From NCBI GenBank assembly GCA_004294465.1, contig REAV01000199.1, forward strand, positions 1-10,352: a stretch of 10,352 bases of DNA, given 5' to 3'. Both the position numbers and the translations under genes were made by a program. Numbering within the stretch: position 1 is the first letter of the stretch; the number at the start of each line of letters is the position of its first letter. The notes under the pieces were generated by a model, which saw only the letters and a program-made list of their open reading frames with translations, was not told the origin of the DNA and ran no database searches. The DNA comes from Sphingobacteriia bacterium (GTDB lineage: Bacteria; Bacteroidota; Bacteroidia; Chitinophagales; Chitinophagaceae). This document shows positions 1-5,224 of this stretch, in pieces.

Positions 1-90
1 AATTACGAAAATTGACGTTATTTATTCAAGATGTGGTTTAAAACTATTTCGCTGCTCCAATTATCCATAATATTCACGACGATTAATATA

Positions 91-125
91 AAAAATAACG
101 GGGCGCCTATCTCTAAGCAACCCCG
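91..125 (-). terminator. Possible intrinsic terminator downstream of the repeat-protein gene
   Basis: Read on the minus strand, a CGGGG arm (125-121) is separated by about 17 nt from a CCCCG arm (103-99), followed by TTATTTTTTATATT. A 5-bp GC-only stem with a T-rich tail, about 25 nt past the stop codon at 151, fits a Rho-independent terminator. The loop is longer than usual, and a short GC/GC pairing inside it may shorten it. This is inferred from sequence only; folding energy was not calculated. Confidence 0.45.
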
Positions 126-150
126 CATCCCCTTCGATGTTAAAAAGGCT

Positions 151-567
151 TTAGTTTCTTCTTCTTCTGGGTTGAGTAGAGTTGCCAGTGCTATCTTTCC
201 TATTTTTCATTCTTCCCATCATTTCTTTTTTTTCTTCCGGGCTGAGTTGATCGAATTGCTTTTTTAAAGCAGCCCTCATTTCCTGCCTTTCTTCTGGGCT
301 CATTTCCTCGACTCTTTTTTTCATTTTATCCCTTAATGCTGTTTTTTCTTCAGGACTCATCGTAGAAGATTTCTCTTTCATCAATTGGTTAACTGTTTGT
401 TTTTCTTCTTTGGTCAATTTGCCACCATGCTTTTTGAATTGTTTTTTTTCTGATTGTTTAAAAGATTTAGCGGAATCTGATTTAACGATTGTTCCAGATT
501 CCTGTGCATTCAAAATAGCAGCGTTAAAGCAAAACAGGACCAAGCTTAAATAAATAATTCTTTTCAT
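151..567 (-). CDS. Small secreted protein with four 19-residue charged repeats (unknown function)
   Basis: This is a 138-residue protein of unknown function. Residues 1-21 look like a type I signal peptide: MKR, a hydrophobic core (IIYLSLVLFCFNAAI), then a probable cut after LNA, so it should be periplasmic or secreted. Cys13 lacks a proper lipobox context, so I do not call it a lipoprotein. The mature part is highly charged and Lys/Glu-rich. From residue 51 it contains four units beginning LTKEEK, MSPEEK, MSPEER and LSPEEK at residues 51, 70, 89 and 108, an exact 19-residue spacing. Such units suggest amphipathic helices. The C-terminus is basic (RRRRN). The ATG at 567-565 is preceded by an A-rich stretch with no Shine-Dalgarno sequence. 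The SPEE(K/R) pattern recalls periplasmic Spy/CpxP-like or DUF3106-like proteins, but I cannot assign it to a family. Confidence 0.8.
   Translation of the reverse strand: MKRIIYLSLVLFCFNAAILNAQESGTIVKSDSAKSFKQSEKKQFKKHGGKLTKEEKQTVNQLMKEKSSTMSPEEKTALRDKMKKRVEEMSPEERQEMRAALKKQFDQLSPEEKKEMMGRMKNRKDSTGNSTQPRRRRN
190..417 (-). repeat. In-gene 19-residue (57-bp) repeats, four copies
   Basis: Four consecutive protein-level units occupy residues 51-126 of the small secreted protein. Each opens with [L/M]-[T/S]-x-E-E-[K/R] and most carry a Met-Lys or Leu-Lys pair about 11-12 residues later. The period is constant at 19 residues (57 bp), which indicates internal duplication. The copies have diverged too far to be obvious as DNA tandem repeats. 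Confidence 0.7.
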
Positions 568-580
568 TTTTATTGTTTTT

Positions 581-588
581 CATATATA
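581..588 (-). promoter_or_regulatory. Weak -7-like box before the repeat-protein gene
   Basis: The minus-strand sequence TATATATG differs from the Bacteroidetes -7 consensus TAnnTTTG at one position and sits 13 nt before the start codon at 567. No TTG lies at the expected upstream spacing, so the gene may instead be co-transcribed with the yraN-like gene 48 bp upstream. Confidence 0.25.
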
Positions 589-615
589 AGACTTCTCATT
601 AATGAAAAGGTTTAA

Positions 616-975
616 TTAGAAATATACATCTTCAATAAAGAATATTTCTTTGATTAAATCATGGTCTAATGTAATAGAGATAATATCGAATTGCAAGTAT
701 TTCCATTGAGGATGTTTGAATTGATATGCCGAAGCTGCATTTTTAAGGAATTGCATTTTGGATTTATCAATACTCTCTTCTGGGTAACCATAATCCAGCG
801 AATTCCTAGTTTTTACCTCAATGATATGAAGCAGGTTATGTTTGTAAGCAATGATATCAATTTCGTAGTGTTTATGCCTCCAATTCCTTTCTAAGATGGT
901 GAATTCAAGTGTATTTAAATAGCTAGCAGCTATATCTTCCCCAATTTTACCAATTTGTTGATTATTTGCATTCAT
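616..975 (-). CDS. YraN/UPF0102-family endonuclease-like protein
   Basis: This 119-residue protein is the normal length for the UPF0102 (YraN) family, which has a restriction-endonuclease-like core and is found almost universally in bacteria, with its role still poorly defined. Visible family features are the N-terminal GKIGEDIAASYL (residues 9-20), ILERNWR (27-33), the nuclease-like acidic motif EIDIIA (38-43) and EVKTR (53-57), then the C-terminal QFDIISI segment. E38, D40, E53 and K55 would form the PD-(D/E)XK-type site. The family's usual GEIDLIA reads YEIDIIA here, a mild departure. The ATG at 975 is the first in frame. It is cytoplasmic and probably binds DNA (inferred). It lies 48 bp upstream of the repeat-protein gene on the same strand and diverges from manA. 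Confidence 0.9.
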   Translation of the reverse strand: MNANNQQIGKIGEDIAASYLNTLEFTILERNWRHKHYEIDIIAYKHNLLHIIEVKTRNSLDYGYPEESIDKSKMQFLKNAASAYQFKHPQWKYLQFDIISITLDHDLIKEIFFIEDVYF

Positions 976-1039
976 AAATCATTGTTTCATACAAGATATT
1001 AGCTGATTCAGCGTTATTCAACAGAATAAATACTTGAAT

Positions 1040-2248
1040 ATGACCATGAATGAACGGATTTTTAAAATCAAAGGAGTTGTACAGCATTATGCTTGGGGAG
1101 GGAAATCATATATTCCTAATTTAATTGGCGATCACAATGATTCAAATAAGCCTTGTGCAGAATATTGGATGGGTGCTCATCCTTCGGCTCCATCTAATTT
1201 TCATGTAAATGGAGAGTTGATCACATTAAACCAATTGGTAAATGCCAATTTGAATGATACTTTATCTGCTGCAATTGCAGACCGATTTGGAGAATTGCCT
1301 TATTTATTCAAAGTATTAGATGTTCATGACATGTTATCCATTCAGGTACATCCTACAAAAGAAGAGGCGGAAAAAGGCTTTGATAGAGAAGAGGCAGAAG
1401 GTATTTCAATCAATGCGCCCAATCGGAATTATAAAGACCGAAACCATAAGCCAGAAGTAATGGTGGCATTAAGTGATTTCTGGTTACTGCATGGATTTAA
1501 ACAAAAAGCAGCAATAGAAAAAACATTGGAAGATGTTGCCGAATTCAATGTGTTTTTACCTCTTTTTAAGAGAGAGGGAATTCGTGCTTTGTATCAGTTT
1601 ATAATGGAGATGGACCAGTCAGACGTAAATTCATTATTGATACCCCTGGTTCAAAGAGAGATCAGGCATAAGCATGATGGAAAATTAACCAAGCAAGATC
1701 CAGGTTGGTGGGCAGCAAAATTGTATGAAGGAAAGGATTTGCCTCCTGATATGGATAGGGGCATTTTTTCTATCTATTTTTTCAATATCGTTCAGATTAA
1801 TCCGGGAGAAGCTATTTTTCAGAAAGCAGGTGTTCCACATGCTTACTTAGAGGGGCAGAATATTGAGCTAATGGCCAATAGCGATAATGTTTTAAGAGGT
1901 GGATTAACGCCCAAGCATGTAGACGTTCCTGAATTAATGAAACATACTTTATTTGAAGAAGTGATTCCAGAAATCATGAAAGGAAACCCTGCCAGATTTG
2001 GAGAAAAAATTTATCCTTGTCCTGTTCCTGACTTTGGAATCAGCAAAATCGATTTGACTGCAGGTTCAGAATACGAAGCGGTGGCTGAATCACTTGAAAT
2101 AATGCTCGTTACAGAAGGAGGGGCCTTGGTTAACAATAGTATCGTTTTAAAAAGGGGCGAAGTGGTAGCAATACTCCCAGGCGCAGAATATCAGGTATAT
2201 GCATCCGGAAATTGTACTTTGTTTAAGGCATTTGTTCCAGTTCCATAA
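1040..2248 (+). CDS. manA: Mannose-6-phosphate isomerase, class I
   Basis: This zinc enzyme interconverts mannose 6-phosphate and fructose 6-phosphate in the cytoplasm, linking glycolysis to GDP-mannose synthesis or mannose use. From the ATG at 1040 it has 402 residues, typical of the class I family. Expected metal ligands are visible: Q102 and H104 (SIQVHPTKEEA), E139 (HKPEVMVAL) and H267 (AGVPHAYLEG). The catalytic arginine is R286 (NSDNVLRGGLTPKH). The N-terminal GVVQHYAWGG and CAEYWMGAHPSAPS are also classic family segments. The start is ambiguous: the frame opens with TTG at 1034, then ATG at 1040 and ATG at 1046. I prefer 1040, and 1046 is equally possible. There is no Shine-Dalgarno sequence. 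It diverges from the yraN-like gene across about 64 bp, so promoters for both must lie there, though no exact -7 box was seen. Confidence 0.95.
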   Translation: MTMNERIFKIKGVVQHYAWGGKSYIPNLIGDHNDSNKPCAEYWMGAHPSAPSNFHVNGELITLNQLVNANLNDTLSAAIADRFGELPYLFKVLDVHDMLSIQVHPTKEEAEKGFDREEAEGISINAPNRNYKDRNHKPEVMVALSDFWLLHGFKQKAAIEKTLEDVAEFNVFLPLFKREGIRALYQFIMEMDQSDVNSLLIPLVQREIRHKHDGKLTKQDPGWWAAKLYEGKDLPPDMDRGIFSIYFFNIVQINPGEAIFQKAGVPHAYLEGQNIELMANSDNVLRGGLTPKHVDVPELMKHTLFEEVIPEIMKGNPARFGEKIYPCPVPDFGISKIDLTAGSEYEAVAESLEIMLVTEGGALVNNSIVLKRGEVVAILPGAEYQVYASGNCTLFKAFVPVP

Positions 2249-2257
2249 GGTTATTCA

Positions 2258-2295
2258 CAATTTGGGTAAAATTGAAGTGGACTTATTCCAATTTA
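2258..2295 (+). repeat. Alternating inverted repeat CAATTT / AAATTG / CAATTT between manA and the DUF6580 gene
   Basis: Three 6-nt arms occur: CAATTT (2258-2263), AAATTG (2269-2274) and CAATTT (2290-2295). The middle arm can pair perfectly with either neighbour, with a 5-nt or 15-nt loop. The element ends 4 nt before the promoter box at 2300. It could be an operator or a weak 3' hairpin for manA, but arms this short and AT-rich can arise by chance. Confidence 0.3.
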
Positions 2296-2299
2296 CGCC

Positions 2300-2307
2300 T
2301 ATTTTTG
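2300..2307 (+). promoter_or_regulatory. Bacteroidetes-type -7 promoter box upstream of the DUF6580 gene
   Basis: TATTTTTG matches the Bacteroidetes sigma-ABfr -7 consensus TAnnTTTG exactly. It lies 17 nt before the ATG at 2325, leaving a very short leader. The -33 TTG is poor: the base triplet 19 nt upstream is TGG, and the nearest TTG (2272-2274) is 25 nt away. It suggests the membrane-protein gene can be transcribed separately from manA. Confidence 0.5.
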
Positions 2308-2324
2308 CGATGAAATATTGAAAG

Positions 2325-2888
2325 ATGAAAATGAATAAGAACCTAATAGTAGCACTTGTATTAATGATCTTGGCTTCGGCTTTATATAGAATCATTCCAG
2401 GTAGATCCCTGGGATTTGCTCCTCAAATGGCCATTGCTATTTTCGCAGGTTCTTTATTAAGCAATAATAAAAAAATTGCTTTTCTATTACCATTGATTTC
2501 GATGTTGATTTCTGATGGTTTATATCAATTGCTTTATTTGAATGGGATGTCTACCATTCCGGGTTTTTACCATGGACAGTGGATCAATTATTTACTATTT
2601 ATTAGTTTAACCTGCTTTGGCTTTTTTGTAAAGACCAACAATATTCTTTCAATAGCTGCAGCTTCTTTGGCAGCACCTACCGCATTTTTTGTAGTGTCTA
2701 ATTTCATGGTTTGGATTGGTGGTGGTGGATTACACCGACCTAAAACAATGGAAGGGTTGATGCAATGTTTTGCTGATGGTATTCCATTTTATCAAGGAAG
2801 TGTTATGGCTACAGCCATTTTCGCAGCCATTTTCTTTGGCACTTATTCATTATTCACCAATGCATCTTCCAATAAAGTAGTTGCTTAA
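2325..2888 (+). CDS. DUF6580-type six-helix membrane protein (possible ECF-transporter S-like)
   Basis: This 187-residue protein is integral to the inner membrane, with about six hydrophobic helices at roughly residues 7-23, 31-46, 50-72, 86-103, 106-132 and 157-178. It resembles the DUF6580 family in the early R-x-x-P turn (R22, P25), the FAPQMAIAIFAGSLL helix, an in-membrane Asp (D64, LISDGLY), the SNFMVW segment near 125-130, and a late PFYQGS before the last helix. The family is uncharacterised. Its fold recalls substrate-binding S components of ECF vitamin transporters, but that link is inferred and no ECF ATPase is nearby. The start at 2325 (ATG AAA ATG) follows a matching promoter box; ATG at 2331 is an alternative start. 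Its stop codon abuts the stop codon of rnhA on the other strand. Confidence 0.85.
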   Translation: MKMNKNLIVALVLMILASALYRIIPGRSLGFAPQMAIAIFAGSLLSNNKKIAFLLPLISMLISDGLYQLLYLNGMSTIPGFYHGQWINYLLFISLTCFGFFVKTNNILSIAAASLAAPTAFFVVSNFMVWIGGGGLHRPKTMEGLMQCFADGIPFYQGSVMATAIFAAIFFGTYSLFTNASSNKVVA

Positions 2889-3359
2889 TTAGTCATTGAT
2901 ACCTGATTCGTATGCATGGTCAATCAATAAATTAGTTCCGTCTGCGGCAGTAGTAGCTAGTTCATCACAACGGTTATTGAGTGGATTGTCAGCATGCCCC
3001 TTTACCCATATAAATTGTATTTTGAAAAGCTTGGATAATTCAAAATACTGGGTCCATAAATCTCTATTTTTCTTTCCTCCTTTAAAGTCGGTTTTTATCC
3101 AGTTATCTAACCATTTCTTTTGCACACTGTCTACAATATATTTACTATCGGTATAAATGTTTACTGGTATATGTTGCTTGGTTAAAGAATTTAAAGCAAC
3201 AATAACTGCCATTAATTCCATTCGATTATTAGTGGTCAATCGAAAACCAGCTGCTATCTCTTTTCTTTTTTGTCCCCACAGAAGTACGATGCCATAACCA
3301 CCTGGGCCTGGGTTTCCCCGGGCTGCGCCATCTGTATATATTTGTAAGGAATGCGACAA
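2889..3359 (-). CDS. rnhA: Ribonuclease HI (TTG start)
   Basis: RNase HI cleaves the RNA strand of RNA-DNA hybrids, removing R-loops and Okazaki primers. All catalytic residues are present: D10 (IYTDGAARGNPGPGGYG), E48 (NNRMELMA), D71 (YTDSKY), H122 (WVKGHADNPLNN) and D132 (NRCDELA). At 156 residues it matches the E. coli enzyme, and D10 falls at the same position. The start codon must be TTG at 3359-3357: the first in-frame ATG is at residue 47, inside the catalytic core, and an in-frame TAA lies just upstream at 3374-3372. ATT at 3365-3363 is the only other upstream option. The basic-protrusion region (residues 84-101, WLDNWIK to KGGKKNRD) is intact. A heptamer tandem repeat sits 24 nt upstream of the start. 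Confidence 0.96.
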   Translation of the reverse strand: MSHSLQIYTDGAARGNPGPGGYGIVLLWGQKRKEIAAGFRLTTNNRMELMAVIVALNSLTKQHIPVNIYTDSKYIVDSVQKKWLDNWIKTDFKGGKKNRDLWTQYFELSKLFKIQFIWVKGHADNPLNNRCDELATTAADGTNLLIDHAYESGIND

Positions 3360-3383
3360 AGCAATTAAGAATTAAGAGATATA

Positions 3384-3451
3384 AGATAAAAGATAAAAGA
3401 TAAAAGATAAAAGATGAAAGATAAAAGATAAAAGATAAAAGATAAAAGATG
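3384..3451. repeat. Heptanucleotide tandem repeat (AGATAAA), about 9.5 copies
   Basis: Nine uninterrupted 7-nt units fill 3384-3446. Eight are exact AGATAAA and one (3412-3418) is AGATGAA; a partial unit AGATG ends at 3451. The flanks 3366-3383 are degenerate A/G/T-rich sequence of similar kind. The array lies in the 155-bp gap between the rnhA start and the carboxylase stop. On the minus strand each junction reads TATCTTTT, which matches the Bacteroidetes -7 box TAnnTTTG except for the last base. The units are near identical, so the array is likely to change in copy number by slippage. Confidence 0.9.
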
Positions 3452-3468
3452 ATTTGTTTTGAGTGCAA
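3437..3468 (-). promoter_or_regulatory. Possible rnhA promoter overlapping the heptamer array
   Basis: On the minus strand a TTG (3468-3466) is followed after 21 nt by TATCTTTT (3444-3437), the first near-match to TAnnTTTG formed by the repeat units. The spacing is close to that of Bacteroidetes promoters. The -7-like box misses the final G and recurs every 7 nt through the array, so this is tentative. Confidence 0.25.
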
Positions 3469-3514
3469 TATAAAATAAATCAATCATTCAATCAATCCTT
3501 CCTTCAGGCATTTA

Positions 3515-5143
3515 TTACACTTGAAAAACCCCAGTGCTGAATGATTCGATATGCGGATTTTGATTCGCTGCATTGATTCCTTCAGAAATTACTTGCCTGG
3601 TTTGTGCAGGATCAATTATGCCATCTACCCATAATCTTGCTGCAGCATAATAAGGAGTTGTTTGTTGATAGTAACGGTCTTTGATAGTATCTAATAATAA
3701 TTTTTCTTCTTCTGCACTCACTTCTTTACCTTTTGATTTCATGGTGGCAACCTGAATCTGTGCAAGGGTTTTAGCGGCTTGATCTCCACCCATTACAGCA
3801 ATTTTTGCAGAAGGCCATGCAAAAATGAGTCTTGGGTCATAGGCTTTTCCACACATGGCATAATTGCCCGCACCATAACTATTTCCAATAACAATCGTAA
3901 ACTTAGGCACAACTGAATTGGCTACAGCGTTGACCATTTTTGCACCATCTTTAATAATACCACTATGTTCACTTCTGCTCCCCACCATAAAACCTGTAAC
4001 ATCTTGAAGAAAAACCAATGGTATTTTTTTCTGATTACAATTCATAATAAAGCGCGCGGCTTTATCGGCGCTATCATTGTAAATCACTCCTCCAATTTGC
4101 AGTTCACCTTTCTTGCTTTTAGATACTAAACGCTGATTAGCAACAATTCCAACAGCCCAGCCATCTATCCTTGCATACCCACATAGAATTGTTTTTCCAT
4201 AATCTTTTTTGAATTGATCAAACTCACTATTGTCTACCAGCAATTCAATAATTTCCAGCATATCATAAGGCTTCAAGTTTCCTTCAGGAATAATTGAATA
4301 AATAGATTCAATATCTTTTAAAGGCTTTGCGGGAGCTATTTTATTAAATCCTGCATTAGCTGGACTGGCCAGTTTGTTCATGATCTTTTTCACATGATCT
4401 AAGCATTCTACTTCGGTCTTGAATTTATAATCAGCAATACCGCTGATGGAAGTATGGGTATCTGCTCCACCTAGTGTTTCGTTATCAATATCTTCTCCAA
4501 TGGCTGCTTTTACCAAGTATGATCCGGCTAAAAAAATACTGCCATTCCCTTCTACCATCAATGTTTCATCGCTCATGATGGGTAAGTATGCTCCTCCTGC
4601 TACGCAAGCGCCCATTACCGCTGCTATTTGTGTTATGCCCATCGCACTCATTCGTGCATTATTCCTAAAAATTCTTCCAAAATGTTCTTTGTCAGGAAAT
4701 ATTTCGTCTTGCATGGGTAAAAAAACTCCAGCACTATCCACTAAATAAATAATGGGCAATCTGTTTTCCATTGCAATCTCTTGCATCCTTAAATTCTTCT
4801 TTCCTGTAATAGGAAACCAGGCGCCAGCTTTTACAGTTTGATCATTTGCTACAATGATGCATTGCCTTCCACTGATATATCCAATTCCGGCAACCGTTCC
4901 TCCTGAGGCACAGCCTCCTTCTTCTTCATACATTCCATGCCCTGCAAAAGCACCAATTTCAATAAATGGTTTATCTGCGTCATTTAAATAGTCAATACGC
5001 TGACGGGCAGTCAATTTATTGCGTTCTTTCTGTTTTTCAATTGATTTTTTGCCGCCACCTAATTTTACTATTTCCATCTGACGCTTCACTTCACTGAGCA
5101 TCAATTTCATCCAATCTTCATTGCGGTTTTTATCTAAGTTCAT
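3515..5143 (-). CDS. Acyl-CoA carboxylase carboxyltransferase (beta) subunit, methylcrotonyl-CoA carboxylase-like
   Basis: This cytoplasmic subunit would transfer the carboxyl group from biotin to an acyl-CoA. The 542-residue protein shows the two-domain crotonase-fold architecture of biotin-dependent carboxyltransferases. N-domain landmarks are GKLTARQRID-like KLTARQRID (43-51), ANDQTVKAGAW, and the oxyanion-hole glycines in ACVAGGAYLP (G183, G184). C-domain landmarks are FLQDVTGFMVG (378-388), the second oxyanion segment NSYGAGNYAMCG (421-432) and AVMGGDQAA. Segments such as YLVDSAGVFLPMQ and FPDKEHFGRIFRNNA resemble the MCC beta chain of leucine breakdown more than propionyl-CoA carboxylase, but substrate is inferred. 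It needs a biotin carboxylase/biotin carrier subunit, and none is encoded here. The start ATG at 5143-5141 follows an exact -7 box. Confidence 0.93.
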   Translation of the reverse strand: MNLDKNRNEDWMKLMLSEVKRQMEIVKLGGGKKSIEKQKERNKLTARQRIDYLNDADKPFIEIGAFAGHGMYEEEGGCASGGTVAGIGYISGRQCIIVANDQTVKAGAWFPITGKKNLRMQEIAMENRLPIIYLVDSAGVFLPMQDEIFPDKEHFGRIFRNNARMSAMGITQIAAVMGACVAGGAYLPIMSDETLMVEGNGSIFLAGSYLVKAAIGEDIDNETLGGADTHTSISGIADYKFKTEVECLDHVKKIMNKLASPANAGFNKIAPAKPLKDIESIYSIIPEGNLKPYDMLEIIELLVDNSEFDQFKKDYGKTILCGYARIDGWAVGIVANQRLVSKSKKGELQIGGVIYNDSADKAARFIMNCNQKKIPLVFLQDVTGFMVGSRSEHSGIIKDGAKMVNAVANSVVPKFTIVIGNSYGAGNYAMCGKAYDPRLIFAWPSAKIAVMGGDQAAKTLAQIQVATMKSKGKEVSAEEEKLLLDTIKDRYYQQTTPYYAAARLWVDGIIDPAQTRQVISEGINAANQNPHIESFSTGVFQV

Positions 5144-5164
5144 TTGCGAACGTTTGTTAGTTTA

Positions 5165-5172
5165 CAAATATA
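5165..5172 (-). promoter_or_regulatory. Bacteroidetes-type -7 promoter box for the carboxylase gene
   Basis: Minus-strand TATATTTG is an exact match to TAnnTTTG, 21 nt before the ATG at 5143. A TTG lies 15 nt upstream (5190-5188), shorter than the usual 19-nt spacing. It is located in the 81-bp divergent region shared with the oxidoreductase gene. Confidence 0.5.
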
Positions 5173-5212
5173 GGAAGTTCAAATCAACAACCATCCATTC
5201 ACCATTTTCTAC

Positions 5213-5220
5213 TATATTTA
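5213..5220 (+). promoter_or_regulatory. Near-match -7 box just before the GMC oxidoreductase gene
   Basis: TATATTTA matches TAnnTTTG except for the last base. It ends 4 nt before the ATG at 5225, so a transcript from it would be essentially leaderless or start inside the gene. It is probably incidental AT-rich sequence unless the true start of translation is further in. Confidence 0.2.
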
Positions 5221-5224
5221 TCGT

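Noticed and set aside
31..267. 78-codon plus-strand frame at the left edge
   Set aside because: It overlaps the antisense of the repeat-protein gene and has low-complexity Phe/Ser sequence produced by the complementary Lys/Glu codons; no recognisable protein feature.
1034..1036. TTG at 1034 as the manA start
   Set aside because: Two ATG codons follow within 12 nt in the same frame, and conserved sequence begins only after them, so TTG is not needed.
3384..3451. Repeat array considered as a CRISPR
   Set aside because: Units are 7 nt, directly adjacent, with no spacers and no cas genes nearby.
3229..3483. 84-codon minus-strand frame running through the heptamer array into rnhA, with Phe/Leu/Tyr-rich repeats that look like membrane helices
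   Set aside because: The hydrophobic pattern is what T-rich heptamers give in any frame, and the rest overlaps rnhA out of frame. rnhA has complete catalytic motifs in its own frame.
3454..3514. TGAT-rich stretch after the carboxylase stop as a terminator
   Set aside because: It is a short direct repetition (TTGATTGAATGATTGATT) with no inverted repeat long enough to form a stem.
4446..4748. 100-codon plus-strand frame inside the carboxylase gene
   Set aside because: It is an antisense shadow of a region with strongly conserved carboxyltransferase motifs on the minus strand.
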